Positions 46,175 through 57,929 are shown, counted from the first letter of the stretch. The stretch: 64,000 bases of DNA from Ceratotherium simum simum (GCF_000283155.1 NW_004454193.1:14394813-14458812), one strand, 5' to 3'. Numbers and translations are program-made. Notes: generated from the letters alone by a model not told the origin.

Positions 46175-46290
46175 GAGTCTCAGTCAGCTCAGGTTGCCGT
46201 AACAAAATGTCATAGTCTGGGTGGCATCACATTGGGAGTTAGGACTGTAACATATGAATTTCGAGAGACACAATTCAATCCATTGCAAGT
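46175..46290 (-). mobile_element. Internally deleted MLT1-type LTR, minus orientation
   Basis: The two ends of a reversed MLT1 are joined. 'ctcaggttgccgtaacaaaa' and 'tcatagtctgggtgg' at the left pass directly at about 46224 into 'gggagttaggactgtaacat', 'atgaatttcgagagacacaa' and 'ttcaatccattgc'. The middle portion is missing. Confidence 0.75.
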
Positions 46291-47729
46291 AGGAATTAGG
46301 TCAGTTCCCACTTTCAGTCTATTGAACAATAATAATCTCTGGACAGTTAGTTTATTATTAGAAATACCACGGAACTTTATCTCCATAATGTTCTCATGTG
46401 TATTCAGAAAATCTCTTTGACTTTCTTTATGTTGATGCAAAGAGAACTGTCGGTACACTGGATCTCCAGCCTACAACATTTGGTTAGCCCCAGACCAATG
46501 GATACCCGATTCCTTCTTCCTGAATTTCACCAGACACAAGACCACTGGGCTTTTATTTTATTTGATAAGATACATGAACACATTTTCCTGAAACAGAATT
46601 GAGCGTACATTATTTGCTAAAAGTTACGTGTGCATTGACTGATACATATTTACGTCTAATCCATGTCAATCATTTTAATTAGTAAAAAACAAAGTACCAA
46701 ATACAGGATATAACAAAATATCAGCACTCAGACATATTCAGATAGGTGAGCATTTCCAAGATTGTTTATCCCTTGACACGTTCCCTCAGCAGGAGCTCAG
46801 TACATGTTTGCTGATGGATGTATATCATGTGACAACACCAGGAGCTGATGGAAAACTAGCTCATTCCAAAGACAGCAGGGGTGGGATGGAGGAACTAGGA
46901 GTTCACTTTCTATATGCTACACTTTAAGGTGATTTTCTCCCTCAGTGAATTGCCTGCTTCTTCAAATGAATTCACTAATCTCTTAAGATGGGGTGGTGTA
47001 GACCATATTCGAAAACAGCGGTGAGATATTTAATAAATTTTGGTGGAATAAATGCATAAATAAACTCTCCATGCCTTTCCCCCACCCCCTACATCCCACA
47101 GACAAAAAGAAAAAAAGACAGCAATGTTATTAGCATTTTTTCCATATTTTTTCTGAGAAACAGACTCAGGATATGTATTCCCTAGCTGTAACATGGTATT
47201 GGACATTCACTTCTATGAAAGGGAAGAATTAAATGAACATTATAAACTAAAGTTCTACTTAAATATTTATTTAAAAGACAAACCGTTAGCTAGTTAAAAT
47301 AATTGTCTGTGATCCCAGCTGCTGATATGAATTAACAAATTAGCATGCTCCTGCTCATGTATTCCACTAACATTTAATGAGCTTCTGGTCTGTACTAGGC
47401 TCTCTGCTTGCCTCTGAGATTTTAAAGACAAATAACCCACGGACTTGGCCCTCAGGACGCTAATAATCTAGCTGGGAGATAAATATGCAAACATACAAAT
47501 TATAATGCATGCTCTTGTAATCTAATAGTTTTTATATAAAAAAGAAGTCATCTGTGAACCCAAAGAAGAAAGCCACAGAAAACTGAGATGGCCAGCAATG
47601 GAAACCAAAAATTCTAATTCAAATCATAGAAGGAGATTACTAGGTGAAGGATTTCACAAATAATTTGGCTTTAAAGTCTTTCTTGTCATATAATCCACTC
47701 AGTTCAATGCATAATTTTCTAATTTTTTT
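46291..47729. other. Unique sequence with a short old-repeat block
   Basis: 47350-47545 resembles an old dispersed repeat ('ccactaacatttaatgagct', 'cttggccctcaggacgctaa'). Nothing else was recognised. Frames at 46210-46602 on both strands lack motifs. Confidence 0.35.
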
Positions 47730-47925
47730 GAAATTATTTTAGACTAATAGGAAAGTTTTAAAAATGGTGGACTTCCCAAATAACCTCCATCCAGCTTCCT
47801 CTAATACAAATATCTTAATAGTCATAGTATAATTATCAAAATCAGAAGGTTAGCATCGATATAATTAACTAATATAGAGAACTTGCTGGAATTTTTCCAG
47901 TGAACACATGATCCAGGTTGAGCTT
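47730..47925 (-). mobile_element. L1M 3' UTR fragment, minus orientation
   Basis: The text 'ttattttagactaataggaa', 'agttttaaaaatggtggact', 'ccatccagcttcctctaata' and 'caaatatcttaatagtcata' has the order of a reversed L1M/L1ME 3' UTR. Diverged and short. Confidence 0.6.
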
Positions 47926-49575
47926 CTCAGCAAACTCCCTCCTCTTGGCTACAGCAAGTAGCTTAGGCATGGTTGAATGCCTTATAACGGCCAATCAGGT
48001 GTTTTAATGGAATTTACTGGGAAAGAGAAGATTCTTTTATGCTAGAATTTCTAGTTATAGGATGAGAATCTTGGAACTACTAGGGGAAGAATGTTTCAAC
48101 TTCACAGACGACCAGAGAAATAGAGAGAGATTCTTCATGACATTACCACGTTACAGCTATACCTGGTAGAGATCTACCCCTGAATGTTTAGTTATACAAC
48201 TAAAGAAATTGTCTTTTAACTTAGACCACTTCGAGTTTGATTTTCTGTCACATGCTAAATAAAAAATACAGATATATGTACACAAGCGACTCCTTTCAGA
48301 AAAAAGCACTTTAAGTCAGAAGTGTACATATATTACTTATATAATTTCCCTTGGAAATAAAGCTATAAATAAATTATAGGAGATGAATCTGTGCCTTGAA
48401 TATGCTAAGTAACTTGTTACAACCTAAATTTTCTCTTATGAGAAAATCAAATCTATCTCATTGATTAATGAGGCACTGGTCTCAAGCACCCAGCAAAGTG
48501 GTGTAGATTATATGCTAGAGATAGTGCCAGGTCATTAATGAAGGAAAATGCTCTTTTCTTTCACAGAATTCAAGGGATATTCTCACTGTTGTTACTGAAG
48601 ATCATTCATTGAGAATAAGATCCAAGAGAGGCAGAAGAAATTATATTCCAACTCTTCATGAATTCCTCAACTCCTCTACTCACTCCTTTTTATGGTGGAA
48701 ATAATGACTTGTGGTGTGCTGGGGGATTGAAATTCTCTCATTATATTCAGAATTTAGACAAGAAGTTTGATATAAAAACTGCCACGATTATTTTTCCTGT
48801 TCTCATCTTTGAAAGTCGCAGCCAGGCTGGAAGCGTGTTTGCCAAGTTTTCCGCCTGGAGGAAAATTGTGTGGCTGAGTTATAAATACATTGATGGATCC
48901 AGCTGGAACTGTCTCTTGTAATTTAATATGCAAAGAAATAATCTGAGTCATAGATGGAGACAAGCAGCTCGTTTCAGAGAAGAGCGCTCTAAGTTTAGCT
49001 CTACAGAAGACTTTCAGGAGCTTTCTTCCATAGAACAAGAGAGAGTCCCAGGGCAAATAATGTCAAACTTTGTCCTTCAAACTAGCATTCAATCTCCTGT
49101 CCTGGTCTTTGTTCCAAACATCAGCAGAGGAGCTTATGCCACCTGAATTCTTCCTCAGTAGGGCTTAAAATCAAAGGACGGCTTATAAAATGTTTGCCAA
49201 CGTTGGAAAGAAAATGGCTTTTAATTTCTTAGAAGTGCATATTTTTTATACTCCTTTAAGTTAAATAATATGTACATGCATTTACTATGAATAAGATAAC
49301 ATGTGAAAGAGTGGAGGGGAAAGGAGGCTAAGATATATGAATTGCAATTGGACCCTGCCCTCAATATAATGTTGAAGTCATAATTTAAGCCATATGCAGT
49401 TGAAATAGCTCTTAAGACACAATTATACCTTTAATTATTTTGAAGAGTTTATACTATGATAATGCTATTATTATGTCAATAGAGCATTAATATTATTAAT
49501 TAATAATTAGTAATAATGCTTTTATTAGTGCTTGCTTAATAAGAAGTCAAACCATTTGATAACATATGGACACTG
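47926..49575. other. Unique sequence, no gene called
   Basis: Between about 48590 and 49150 plus-strand frames (48658-48921, 87 codons, ATG start; 48928-49146, 72 codons) follow one another in an unassigned unique stretch, with a 100-codon frame opposite. No domain is recognised and no splice or promoter evidence was found. 49430-49530 is AT-rich with TAAT repeats. Confidence 0.35.
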
Positions 49576-49985
49576 TGTTAGTTAACTACTGTTGTATAAC
49601 AAATCACCCCAAAACTTAGTGTCTACAAATAGCAATTTACTATTTATCTTGATTATGTGGGGTAGTTAGGAGATTCTCCACTGGTTTCACCTAGATTTAT
49701 TCTTGTATTGCATTTATCTGGAGGGTTGGCTGTTCTAGAAGGTTCTAGATCTTCTTTTGCATGTCTGGTAGTTGGTGCTGCTGCTGAGGCACCTCTGTTC
49801 TCCTTCATGTGGTCTCTCACCCTCCAGTTGGCTGGACCAGCTTCCTCACATAACAGTCTCAGGGCAGTCTTCCAAAAGGGTGAAAATGGAAGTTGCAAGT
49901 TCCCTTAAGGCTCAGCCTCAGAAGCAGCATAATTTCTCTTCTACCACTCTCTGTCAGTCAAAGCAAGTCCTGAGGTCAAGTCAGA
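49576..49985 (-). mobile_element. MLT1-like MaLR LTR, minus orientation
   Basis: The plus strand reads 'tgttagttaactactgttgt', 'ataacaaatcaccccaaaac', 'ttagtgtctacaaatagcaa', 'ggttggctgttctagaaggt' and 'cttcctcacataacagtctc'. The same LTR type occurs at 12600-13115 (plus) and 32728-33700 (split). The short frames here are incidental. Confidence 0.7.
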
Positions 49986-49999
49986 TTCAAAAAGTAATG

Positions 50000-50335
50000 A
50001 AAGATACATGATGAACATGAGAAACCTGAGGCTCGGAAAGGTTAAGCAATAATCTAAACAGTAAACGGCAGAGTGAAGATTCCAACACGTAGATGCCCCT
50101 GGGGCCAATGGTTTTGACTTTTCCACAGTGGCACATTGTATTTTCAGCTCTTTAAGCACTTTCACCTACCTAAGATTGTTCCCAATTCTATCATTCCTGT
50201 GACAGAGTTGCTGTGGGTATTTTACCAATGAGGAATAGAGATTCAGAGAAATTTGTGATTTAGCCAGAGGCAAATTGATAAGTCAGGAGTATCATACTGA
50301 GTATTGAACTTCACCTCCCCCTGTTATACCCTCTC
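50000..50335 (-). mobile_element. Two reversed MIR fragments
   Basis: 50000-50090 has 'gagaaacctgaggctcggaa', 'aggttaagcaataatctaaa' and 'acggcagagtgaagattcca'. 50215-50335 has 'attttaccaatgaggaatag', 'agattcagagaaatttgtga' and 'tgataagtcaggagtatc'. Both fit the reversed MIR core. Confidence 0.68.
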
Positions 50336-50348
50336 ATATTTCAATGAT

Positions 50349-50374
50349 GCCATTCATTCATTCATTCATTCATT
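50349..50374. repeat. ATTC tetranucleotide repeat
   Basis: About six CATT units in a row, the usual kind of simple repeat. Confidence 0.9.
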
Positions 50375-50559
50375 TTGATTGTTCTGTGGAGACTGCATTG
50401 TCAGGGCATCAGACTCAACCAAGGAGGGCAGTTAGGGGGCTGTTGTGGGGGAATGATGATGACTCAGACCAGGGTCTAGACATGGACAGAAGTGGACTCG
50501 TTTGGGAAATCGTTCTGAGATAAAATTATGTGAGAGAGCAGGTCTTGTTTGTCCACAGA

Positions 50560-51005
50560 TCCATTCCTCGAACTTGCCCTGCTCTGCTTTTTATTGTGGG
50601 GATGGAACTGTGGCTTTCCCAGCAGGTGTTATGTCTAAGTTTCCCTTGCCATCTAGATTTTCAACCAATGGGAGGCATAGGTAAGAGATTTGGAAGGGAA
50701 GAAACAGCAAGCAGATAGCGTTTCATGGGATCCTTCTCTGCCTCCCAGTTCTATCTTCAGAGGCAGCTTGTATCTTGTACGGCTTCTGCTCCTGCTGGAC
50801 AATCTCAACTTTCTCCCCCGAGCCGAAGCATGGTAGCAGCTTCCTCTGTTTCTGGGTTGCTAACATAGTCTTTTCTTTGGGTTTCTGCTTATCCACCACC
50901 ACTGTCACCAATTCCTGATTAAATCCCCTTTGTTATAAGTATGCACAGTAGTTTTGATTTTCCTGTTTGGATCCTGGCCTGATAGTGCCTCTATGATGGA
51001 TTTCA
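50560..51005 (+). mobile_element. LTR-like medium-reiterated repeat, plus strand
   Basis: It shows 'tttcccagcaggtgttatgt', 'caaccaatgggaggcatagg', 'gagatttggaagggaagaaa', a Cys/Pro-codon-like 'cttctgctcctgctggacaa' middle, and the right end 'ttttcctgtttggatcctgg' 'cctgatagtgcc'. I recognise this order from a common mammalian repeat but not its name with certainty. The two frames on the plus strand and one on the minus strand inside are incidental. Confidence 0.55.
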
Positions 51006-51889
51006 TGAAGAGAATGAGGAATAGAGGAGCCACCATTTCAGATTTGAGAAACTAGGCGGGTGTAGGTTCTTTTTATTAAGATTCAGAAACCTTGCATGTG
51101 TGTGTAGTTAGTAATTTTCATCGTTTAATACTTGGTTTAAATATCAACCATCCAAAACTTTTGCCTTAACTTCCTATGTAAAATAGATCTTCTAGCTTGG
51201 TCCCATGTTTTTGCATTTAGCACTCATTGAATTATTTTTATTTTTTAACTTTCTGCGTAAAAATGTAAGTTCCACGTAAGACAATCCCATGCCCCTCTTG
51301 TTCTATATTATATTTCAAGTGCATCACACATAGTAAAGGATAATTAGTGTTTGTAGAAGGAAGAATATGGATAGGAAGGAAAGAAGAAAGGAAGGAAGGT
51401 ATGGAGGGAGGAAGGCAGAGAGGGAGTAAGACAAGAACTTCGAATTACCTCCAGTCGCGTCTATCCCCACCGTTGACACACGAACCCTATGCAAACAAGG
51501 AGAATTCCCTGGTATCATGACAGACATGAGCTGAGTCCTTCTCCCTCCTGAAAATACCATTGATGTCAGGAACTAGCCTGTGCTTCTGGTTGCACCTGCT
51601 CTGGGAATTTCCAATTCTTTTCTCTACTCTCCAGAAGCCACCTTTACACCTACGTTAAGCCTCAAATGACAAGAGATTTCTATGGATGAGGCTTTCCCTG
51701 TGTCTGTCATTGTACTGCCTAGATATCTTTTTGTGTGTGTGTATGCCTGATTAGAAAACTTGAAAAGCTGGATATTGGTATTCTTCTCTATAGAGAAATT
51801 CTAGTTAGAGGGAAGGATCCATCCTAAACAACCCACCTCTACCAAAATACAATTAACAAGTTCACAATCAGGTTTCTTCCTAGGTGTAA
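51006..51889. other. Unique DNA with a GGAA-rich tract
   Basis: A purine-rich GGAA/GGAG tract is at 51370-51427. No exon was recognised. The minus-strand frame at 51324-51560 is open only because of this tract. Confidence 0.45.
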
Positions 51890-52115
51890 TACCTTGAAAG
51901 CAAAGTAGTGCAGAGATAGGTGTATTGATTTGGGAATTAAACACAGCTAGGTTCATCCCACCTCTGCCAGTTACTAGCTTGTTATTCCAATCAACCTCTT
52001 CCCCTCTCTGAGCATAAATCTTCACATTTGAAAATAAAAGACAATTATCCAATGATGATTAAAGTATCTGAAACACAAGATACATTAAATAAACATTTGT
52101 TTAAGGAAAGAATGA
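51890..52115 (+). mobile_element. MIR SINE, plus orientation
   Basis: It shows 'ttgatttgggaattaaacac', 'ctctgccagttactagcttg', 'cctcttcccctctctgagca', 'aaatcttcacatttgaaaat' and a worn tail with 'aataaacatttg'. Confidence 0.75.
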
Positions 52116-52894
52116 CAGCCTATCTCTGCTGCTATGAGATTTATGTGATTTTACACAGATACAAAATAATAATACACTGTCTATTCCATCGAGGTGCTCA
52201 TCAAATATTATCTCACCAAACCTCAAAATCCTGATTGATATTAGATGACTAGACCTCAAATCATCCCTATTCTCCCTGTCATTATGATCTTTAATGCCTG
52301 TGGAAGTCCCAGAAGACTGCCTTACCCTGTCTTCACTTGGCTGAAATAATTATCCCTGTCTACCAATTTCTTCCTGGATCTGTGTTCATGTAACTGCCCC
52401 ACGGGATCCTCAACTCCGCATTTCTAAACCTCATCTCACGTCCCACCTCAAAGCACCTCACTTCCTTCTAAATTCTCATATTCTCAGGCTATAAGTCACA
52501 TTACAGATATGGAGTCATCACCCTCTGACAATGTCCAATTGATTCTTTTGTAGAAATCTCTAAATACATTATTTTTTCCCTATTTTCACTTATGTCTTAG
52601 CTCTAGTCCACACTTTGTTGTTCCTCAATTCTTTCCTATTTTAATAGACTGCTTATCAGATCACTTGAGGATCCTCATTTCCTATATTTTTCACTATTTA
52701 TGTTGCTATTCGAGTGACTTTCCTTTTAAAACATCACATAAATAGAGGAAAAATGAAAATCTTATTTGGTCATTATCCTTCTTAGTTTATTCATCTGGGT
52801 CCTCATAGGAAAAAGCCCAACCTTCTATCCATAATATACCACACTCCTTACAACACAGACCCTACCTACCGCCCTGGCCTTGTTACTAAGGTGA
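52116..52894. other. Unique or L2-like sequence, no gene seen
   Basis: The pyrimidine-rich stretch at 52250-52860 ('ctcatctcacgtcccacctc', 'aaagcacctcacttccttct') resembles a worn L2 body but lacks a clear tail. No exon was recognised. Confidence 0.4.
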
Positions 52895-53965
52895 CAATAA
52901 ACTTTTTTTTAAAAATTAAGACTTTATTTTTTTAAGAGCAGTTTTAGGTTCACAGCAAAATTGAGAGGAAGGTACAAAGATTTTCTATGTACCTCCTACC
53001 CCCACTCATGGATACCTTTCCCCATTATCAACATCCTGCACCAAAGTAGTACATTTGTTACAACTGATGAACCTACATTGACAAGTCATAATCACCCAAA
53101 GTCCATAGTTTACATTAAGGCTCACTGATTATGTTGTACATTCTATGGGTTTAGACAAGTATATAATGACATATATCTATCATTATAGTATACAGAATAG
53201 TTTCACTGCCCTAAAAATTCTCTGTGCCCCACCTACTCATCCTGTCCCACAGCCCCCACCCCTGGCACCCACTGATCTTTTTACTCCCTCCCAAGCTTTG
53301 CCTTTTCTGGACTGTCATATTGGTGGTATCATACAGTACACAGCCTTGTCAGATGGGCTTCTTTCAATTGGTAATATACATTTAAGGTCCTTCCATGTCT
53401 TTTCATGGCTTGATGGCTCCTTTCTTTTTAGTGCTGAATAATATTCCACTGTCTAGATGTACCACAGTTTATTTATCCATTCACCTACTGAATGGTTGCT
53501 TCTAAGTTTTGGCAACTATAAATAAAGCTGCTATAAACAACTGTGTGCAGGTATTTGTGTGGACATAAGTTTTCAGCTCCTTTGGGTAAATACCAAGGAG
53601 TATAATACTGGATCATATGGTAAAAGTATACTTAGTTTTATAAGAAACTGCCAAACTGTCTTCCATAGTAGCTGCATCATTTTGCATTCCCACCAAAAAT
53701 GAATGAGAGTCCCTGTTGTTCCAGATCCTGGCCAGTACTTGGTGTGGTCAGTTTTCCAGATTTTGGCCATTCCAATAGCTGTGTAGTGGTATCTAATTGT
53801 TGTTTTAATTTGCATTTCCCTGATGACATATGATGTGGAGCAACATTTCATATGTTTATTTTTCATCTGTATATCTTCTTGATTGAAGTATCTGTTAAGG
53901 TCTGTTGTCCATCTTTAATTGGCTTGTTCATTTTCTAATTGTTGAGTTCCATATGCTTTTTAAGA
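52895..53965 (-). mobile_element. L1 3' end (ORF2 terminus and 3' UTR), minus orientation
   Basis: About 1.07 kb. Reading from the plus strand it starts with the A-tail complement, then 'gagcagttttaggttcacag', 'catgtcttttcatggcttga', 'gtgctgaataatattccact', 'tttgggtaaataccaaggag', 'gccaaactgtcttccatagt' and 'ttgcatttccctgatgacat'. This is the standard layout of an L1 3' UTR and the C-terminal part of ORF2 reversed. ORF2 is broken: only a 97-codon minus-strand piece is open at 53573-53866. 5'-truncated. Confidence 0.93.
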
Positions 53966-54359
53966 TAAAATGGAGCATCACCACCAATAATTATCTTGGA
54001 CAACAGTAATAAACTGGGACTTCCCTTAGCAAATGGAGATGCAAGCTCATCTTACTCATCACTCCCCATTCTTTCCAATTCATCCCTCATGGTGGGTACC
54101 CTGAACTGCTTATCATTCCTGCAAAAGCCATGCACTACTCCACTCCTCAGTCTTAGATCATGTGGTAATATTTGCTCATGAAACTCTTCTTTGCCTTCTA
54201 AACATCTACAGCATCTTGAACACTATTACTAATTTACTACTTTGGTGAAGTTTCCTTTGATCATCAAGTAGCAAGATGTCAGAATTACTGTTCATTTTAC
54301 AATATTGACAAGAGCCTCTATTATAACTGACACTATGTAGTAGTGTAACAATAGAATCA
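53966..54359. other. Unique sequence, no gene seen
   Basis: A 61-codon frame at 53996-54181 has no domain. A worn L2 body is possible around 54030-54290. Confidence 0.35.
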
Positions 54360-54490
54360 CGCCTCCTTCTTCAAACATTCTTTCTGAACCTGGAGGACTC
54401 AGTAATCCTGCCTCATTCATCTTTGTATTTCCAGCGCCTAATACAAAATTTGTGGCATAGTAGGTACACAATAAGTGTTATTTAGTAGTG
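54360..54490 (+). mobile_element. L2 LINE 3' tail
   Basis: 'catctttgtatttccagcgc', 'ctaatacaaaatttgtggca', 'tagtaggtacacaataagtg' gives the classic L2 3' end layout. Confidence 0.75.
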
Positions 54491-55159
54491 CTAAATCTCA
54501 TTTCAGCTTGACAAATGCTGCTCAACCATATATCACTGCTATGTAGGACTTGATTTGAAAATTGCTAAAGGACCGGTTGGAGTGGCCAAATTTCCTAGAA
54601 TCCAAGGGTCCTATTTCCTTTTTGAGGGTCTTCTGTATCTTTAAGGTCACAAAAGTATCTCTTAGGATTGCAGTCCTCCCAAGTGAAAACAGTGGCCTAG
54701 AGAGGAAAACGAAGATGTCCATGTCTAATTTGCCCCAAAGGAAAGTAACTGTGAGGCAGTGAGATCTGGACAGATAAGATGAAGGAAAGGGATTTATAAA
54801 CATGAGAAACAACAGTAGTAAGTGTAATGTGGAGAGCTAGAGTAATATGTGAGACGTCATCGATGTGTCTATGATCAATGGAGTCTTCAGGAAAAGCCTC
54901 TTAAGGTGGCAGCATTTCAGCCATGTCCCGTAGCACAAGAAAGAGCATCTGTGCAAAGGAAGGAGGAGAAGACAGGGCAGTCAGATATGCAAGGAGGAAA
55001 AGGACTATGAACTTGTACTTTTCCCATGTTTAGCAAGCTCTCCTATTTCTAGAAATGTTTCCTTGAATTTCTTCTTACCGTGGGATTGTCTGACATAGGA
55101 TAAACATGAAAAGAGAGCAACTGCTGTGTTTTATTCCCCTCCCTCCTTATTACATTAGT
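54491..55159. other. Unique DNA with an old dispersed repeat
   Basis: 54840-55010 resembles the old repeat type of 7955-8960 ('gatgtgtctatgatcaatgg', 'gcacaagaaagagcatctgt', 'gcaaaggaaggaggagaaga'). No exon was recognised in the remainder. The frames at 54522-54812 and 54562-54762 overlap on opposite strands and have no domains. Confidence 0.4.
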
Positions 55160-55239
55160 AGACTTTGTTTTTTAGAGCAGTTTTAGGTTCACACTAAAGT
55201 TGAGTAAAGAAGTACTCAGAATCCCATGTATTCCCCTTT

Positions 55240-55272
<33 letters not shown>

Positions 55273-55705
55273 TACACACACACAGAGCCTCTCCCACCAT
55301 CAACATTTCACACCAGCAGGGTACATTTGTTACAGTGGGTGACCCAACACTGACAAATCATTACAACCAAAATCCATAATTTACATTAAGTTTCACTCTT
55401 GGTGTTGCACATTATATGAGTTTGACAAATGTATATTGAGATGGACACATATCCATCTCATAGTATCATACAGAATGGTTTCATTGCCCTAAAAATCCCC
55501 CGTGCTCCATTTATTCATCCTTCCCTGCCCCCAATCCACTGACCATTTTACTCTCGCCATACTTTTGTCTTTTCCAGAATAACATAATTGGAATTACACA
55601 GTATGTAGCCTTTTCAGATTAGCTTCTTTCACTTAGTAATATGCCTTTAAGTTTCCTCCATGTCTTTTCATGGCTTGATAGCTCATTTCTTTTTAGTTTT
55701 ATCTT
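55160..55705 (-). mobile_element. L1 3' UTR, minus orientation, with an internal CA repeat
   Basis: Same L1 type as 52895-53965: 'agagcagttttaggttcaca', 'gggtacatttgttacagtgg', 'catagtatcatacagaatgg', 'catgtcttttcatggcttga', 'tagctcatttctttttag'. A CA run with minor breaks at 55239-55283 sits where the other copy has none, so it expanded inside this copy. Non-coding fragment. Confidence 0.9.
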
Positions 55706-56319
55706 TTACTATGATAATTCTCTAGGGAGAGATTCATACTATACAGTAAGGGTACCATAATTCCAATTCCTTTGAATGTGGTGATGAAGGACTTTGAAAG
55801 TATTATTCTAGTGAACTCTCAACGGAGACACCAAAAACTCTCAAAAATGTTTTCTTAAGAAGAAAAATGCACAACTAGCAAAGGACTTTGGAACAGGGAA
55901 CAAAAATAAAACCTAGCAGAGGAAGAAAAATATAATACACTACCAAACACATGCGCTCAGTGATCATACCACAGTATCACTGTCCTCGGCATTTTCCTTC
56001 CCCACCAACGGCCTCTAAGAATAAACAATAAGAAGGAACAGCTTGTTCCTCTCTTCATATGCTGCCCCAAACATATGTTCTCAAAAGTTTTCCTTTTTAA
56101 AAATATCATTAAAAGCATTAAAGATAAATCAGGCCTTTGTGGGTTTAATTATTCAGCATATTGCATTTTAATTATTTATTAATATTCTCTATTTGACAAA
56201 CATTTCCAGAGAATTGGGGAGGTTGTAATAAAAAGATTAATCGACTCCATTAATATTCTGGAATGAGCCTAGTTTATGCATCAACCGAGCACAGCACATC
56301 CATCTTCTTGAGGAGAACT
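55706..56319. other. Unique AT-rich sequence, no gene seen
   Basis: Nothing was recognised except AT-rich DNA around 56095-56200. Confidence 0.35.
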
Positions 56320-56505
56320 CAAGACTAGCTCTGTAACCTTGGGAAAACTGTATGACATCTTTAAGCCTTCATTTCCTCATCAGCAAAATAGAAATAGCAA
56401 TAACGTTTTTAATGTGAGGTTCTTATAAGGATTAATGGAATAAAGTATATTAAAGAGGTAGCACAATGCCTGGCACATAAGATAAATTGCTTAATAAATA
56501 TTTAC
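56320..56505 (+). mobile_element. MIR SINE, plus orientation
   Basis: It shows 'gctctgtaaccttgggaaaa', 'ttaagccttcatttcctcat', 'gcaaaatagaaatagcaata', 'gcacaatgcctggcacataa' and 'gcttaataaatattta'. One of the clearest MIRs of the window. Confidence 0.88.
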
Positions 56506-57159
56506 CAATATTCAATAATATTTCCAGTTACAGGGACAATGTAATACATATTTTTATACTGATGGGAGGGGTTAGGGAATGCCCTGGAAAGATGATGACA
56601 TTTGAACTGAGTCTTGAAGGATGATATAATATGGTCCAAGTAGACAAGGCATTCCAGGAAGTAGGAACAGCATCAGCACAAAGCTGTGTTTAAATCCTAT
56701 CTCTTCTTCCTGTGATTGATTAATTGTTGGGTACCACACAAAACTATATTCTACAACTTTAGTGGACTGGGCAAATTCAAAGCAATAATTAGAACACAGA
56801 AGATGCTGTTGAAATTTCCCACCAGGTTTTAAAACTCTAACCATCCCAAACAAGGCATTGCATGCATGCATAAATTTTCAGTCTTAAGAGCAAGGCAGAT
56901 CCTCAAGAAGGTCCCTCAAATGGGATCTTGTTCCAAGCTCTTACGAGATAACAGAAAGAATAATAATCTTCGCCACCTTGGCTAAGCCTTCAATACCCTT
57001 AAATTTAGAAGGGAGAAGTTTCTGAAGCTAGGATGATTTATGAACGACAATAGGGTCTGTTATAGCTCTTTTTGTTGTTGATGGTCTAGTGTCTGTCAGT
57101 TTCCCCAGAGTGACTAAGAAAAGAACAATGTTCCACAGATAAAGAAAAACACATAAATA
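56506..57159. other. Old-repeat block and unique DNA, no gene seen
   Basis: 56560-56690 resembles an old dispersed repeat ('gaactgagtcttgaaggatg', 'aaggcattccaggaagtagg'). The minus-strand frame at 56572-56871 (99 codons) overlaps it and is not considered a gene. Nothing further was seen. Confidence 0.4.
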
Positions 57160-57390
57160 GCATTTGTGGAATGTTTATTTTTTATAAGTACTGCTCAGAG
57201 CATTTTATATGCATTATCTTGTTTAAGCTTCACAATAGACCTGCGAGAATAATTGTATAAAAGTGTATGTGAAGAAACTGAGACACCATGAATCGGTCAA
57301 AGTCACATAAAAGGTGCACTGTGAATTGTGTTCTAAAACCCACAACTGTCCAATTGAATATTCATATGCTTATCCATTCTGCTATGATGC
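57160..57390 (-). mobile_element. MIR SINE, minus orientation
   Basis: Reversed MIR: 'catttgtggaatgtttattt', 'cattttatatgcattatctt', 'gtttaagcttcacaatagac', 'gtgaagaaactgagacacca' and 'tcggtcaaagtcacataaaa'. Confidence 0.85.
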
Positions 57391-57714
57391 CATTATAATC
57401 TTTGTAAGTAGTTTGCATTTTAACCCACTTATGTCAATTAATTACAGAATTTTATTTTGTCGGTCACTGCCTGTGGAATCCAAGAATCCCAACATCCAAA
57501 CACCCAATAATTCAATGAACACAAGTCCGTATATGCCTTTATAAAAGCAGGATGGCTAGGAAACAGTGGCGTCTATATTTATAAATCCGCTGGATCTGTC
57601 CCCACTAGTGAGAATTGGACTAATGTTCCAAATCCTATGTTATCCATGTAAGCCCATCTTCCAGCCCGTACAACACGTGGGATAGGCACATAGGATTTCA
57701 GGTCAGAATAAATA
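57391..57714. other. Unique sequence, no gene seen
   Basis: Nothing was recognised. A 76-codon plus-strand frame (57314-57544) starts in the MIR and has no domain. Confidence 0.35.
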
Positions 57715-57925
57715 AGGTCTGCATTTTGGTTCTGTTACTAACAAACTGAGTAATTCAGGAGAATAATTTGATTTGTATTAACCACAATCCCCTTGTGAGG
57801 AAATGGGAACATTAATGTACCTACCACATGGAATTGTTGTGTTTCCCACCACCCCACCACCACCAGCTTGAGGAATATTTAACACGGTTCCCAGCGCATA
57901 CTAAATACTTATATGTTAACTATTT
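57715..57925 (+). mobile_element. MIR-like SINE, plus orientation
   Basis: It shows 'ttttggttctgttactaaca', 'aactgagtaattcaggagaa', 'cttgtgaggaaatgggaaca', 'ttaatgtacctaccacatgg' and 'cagcgcatactaaatactta'. An extra 'ccaccaccccaccaccacca' patch at 57847-57866 interrupts it. Confidence 0.65.
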
Positions 57926-57929
57926 GTAT

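Noticed and set aside
50349..50374. CRISPR-like regular repeats
   Set aside because: This and the other regular arrays are simple microsatellites without spacers, in a mammalian genome.
53573..53866. A 97-codon minus-strand frame with reverse-transcriptase-like text
   Set aside because: It is a fragment of the C-terminal part of L1 ORF2 in a truncated dead element, not a host gene.
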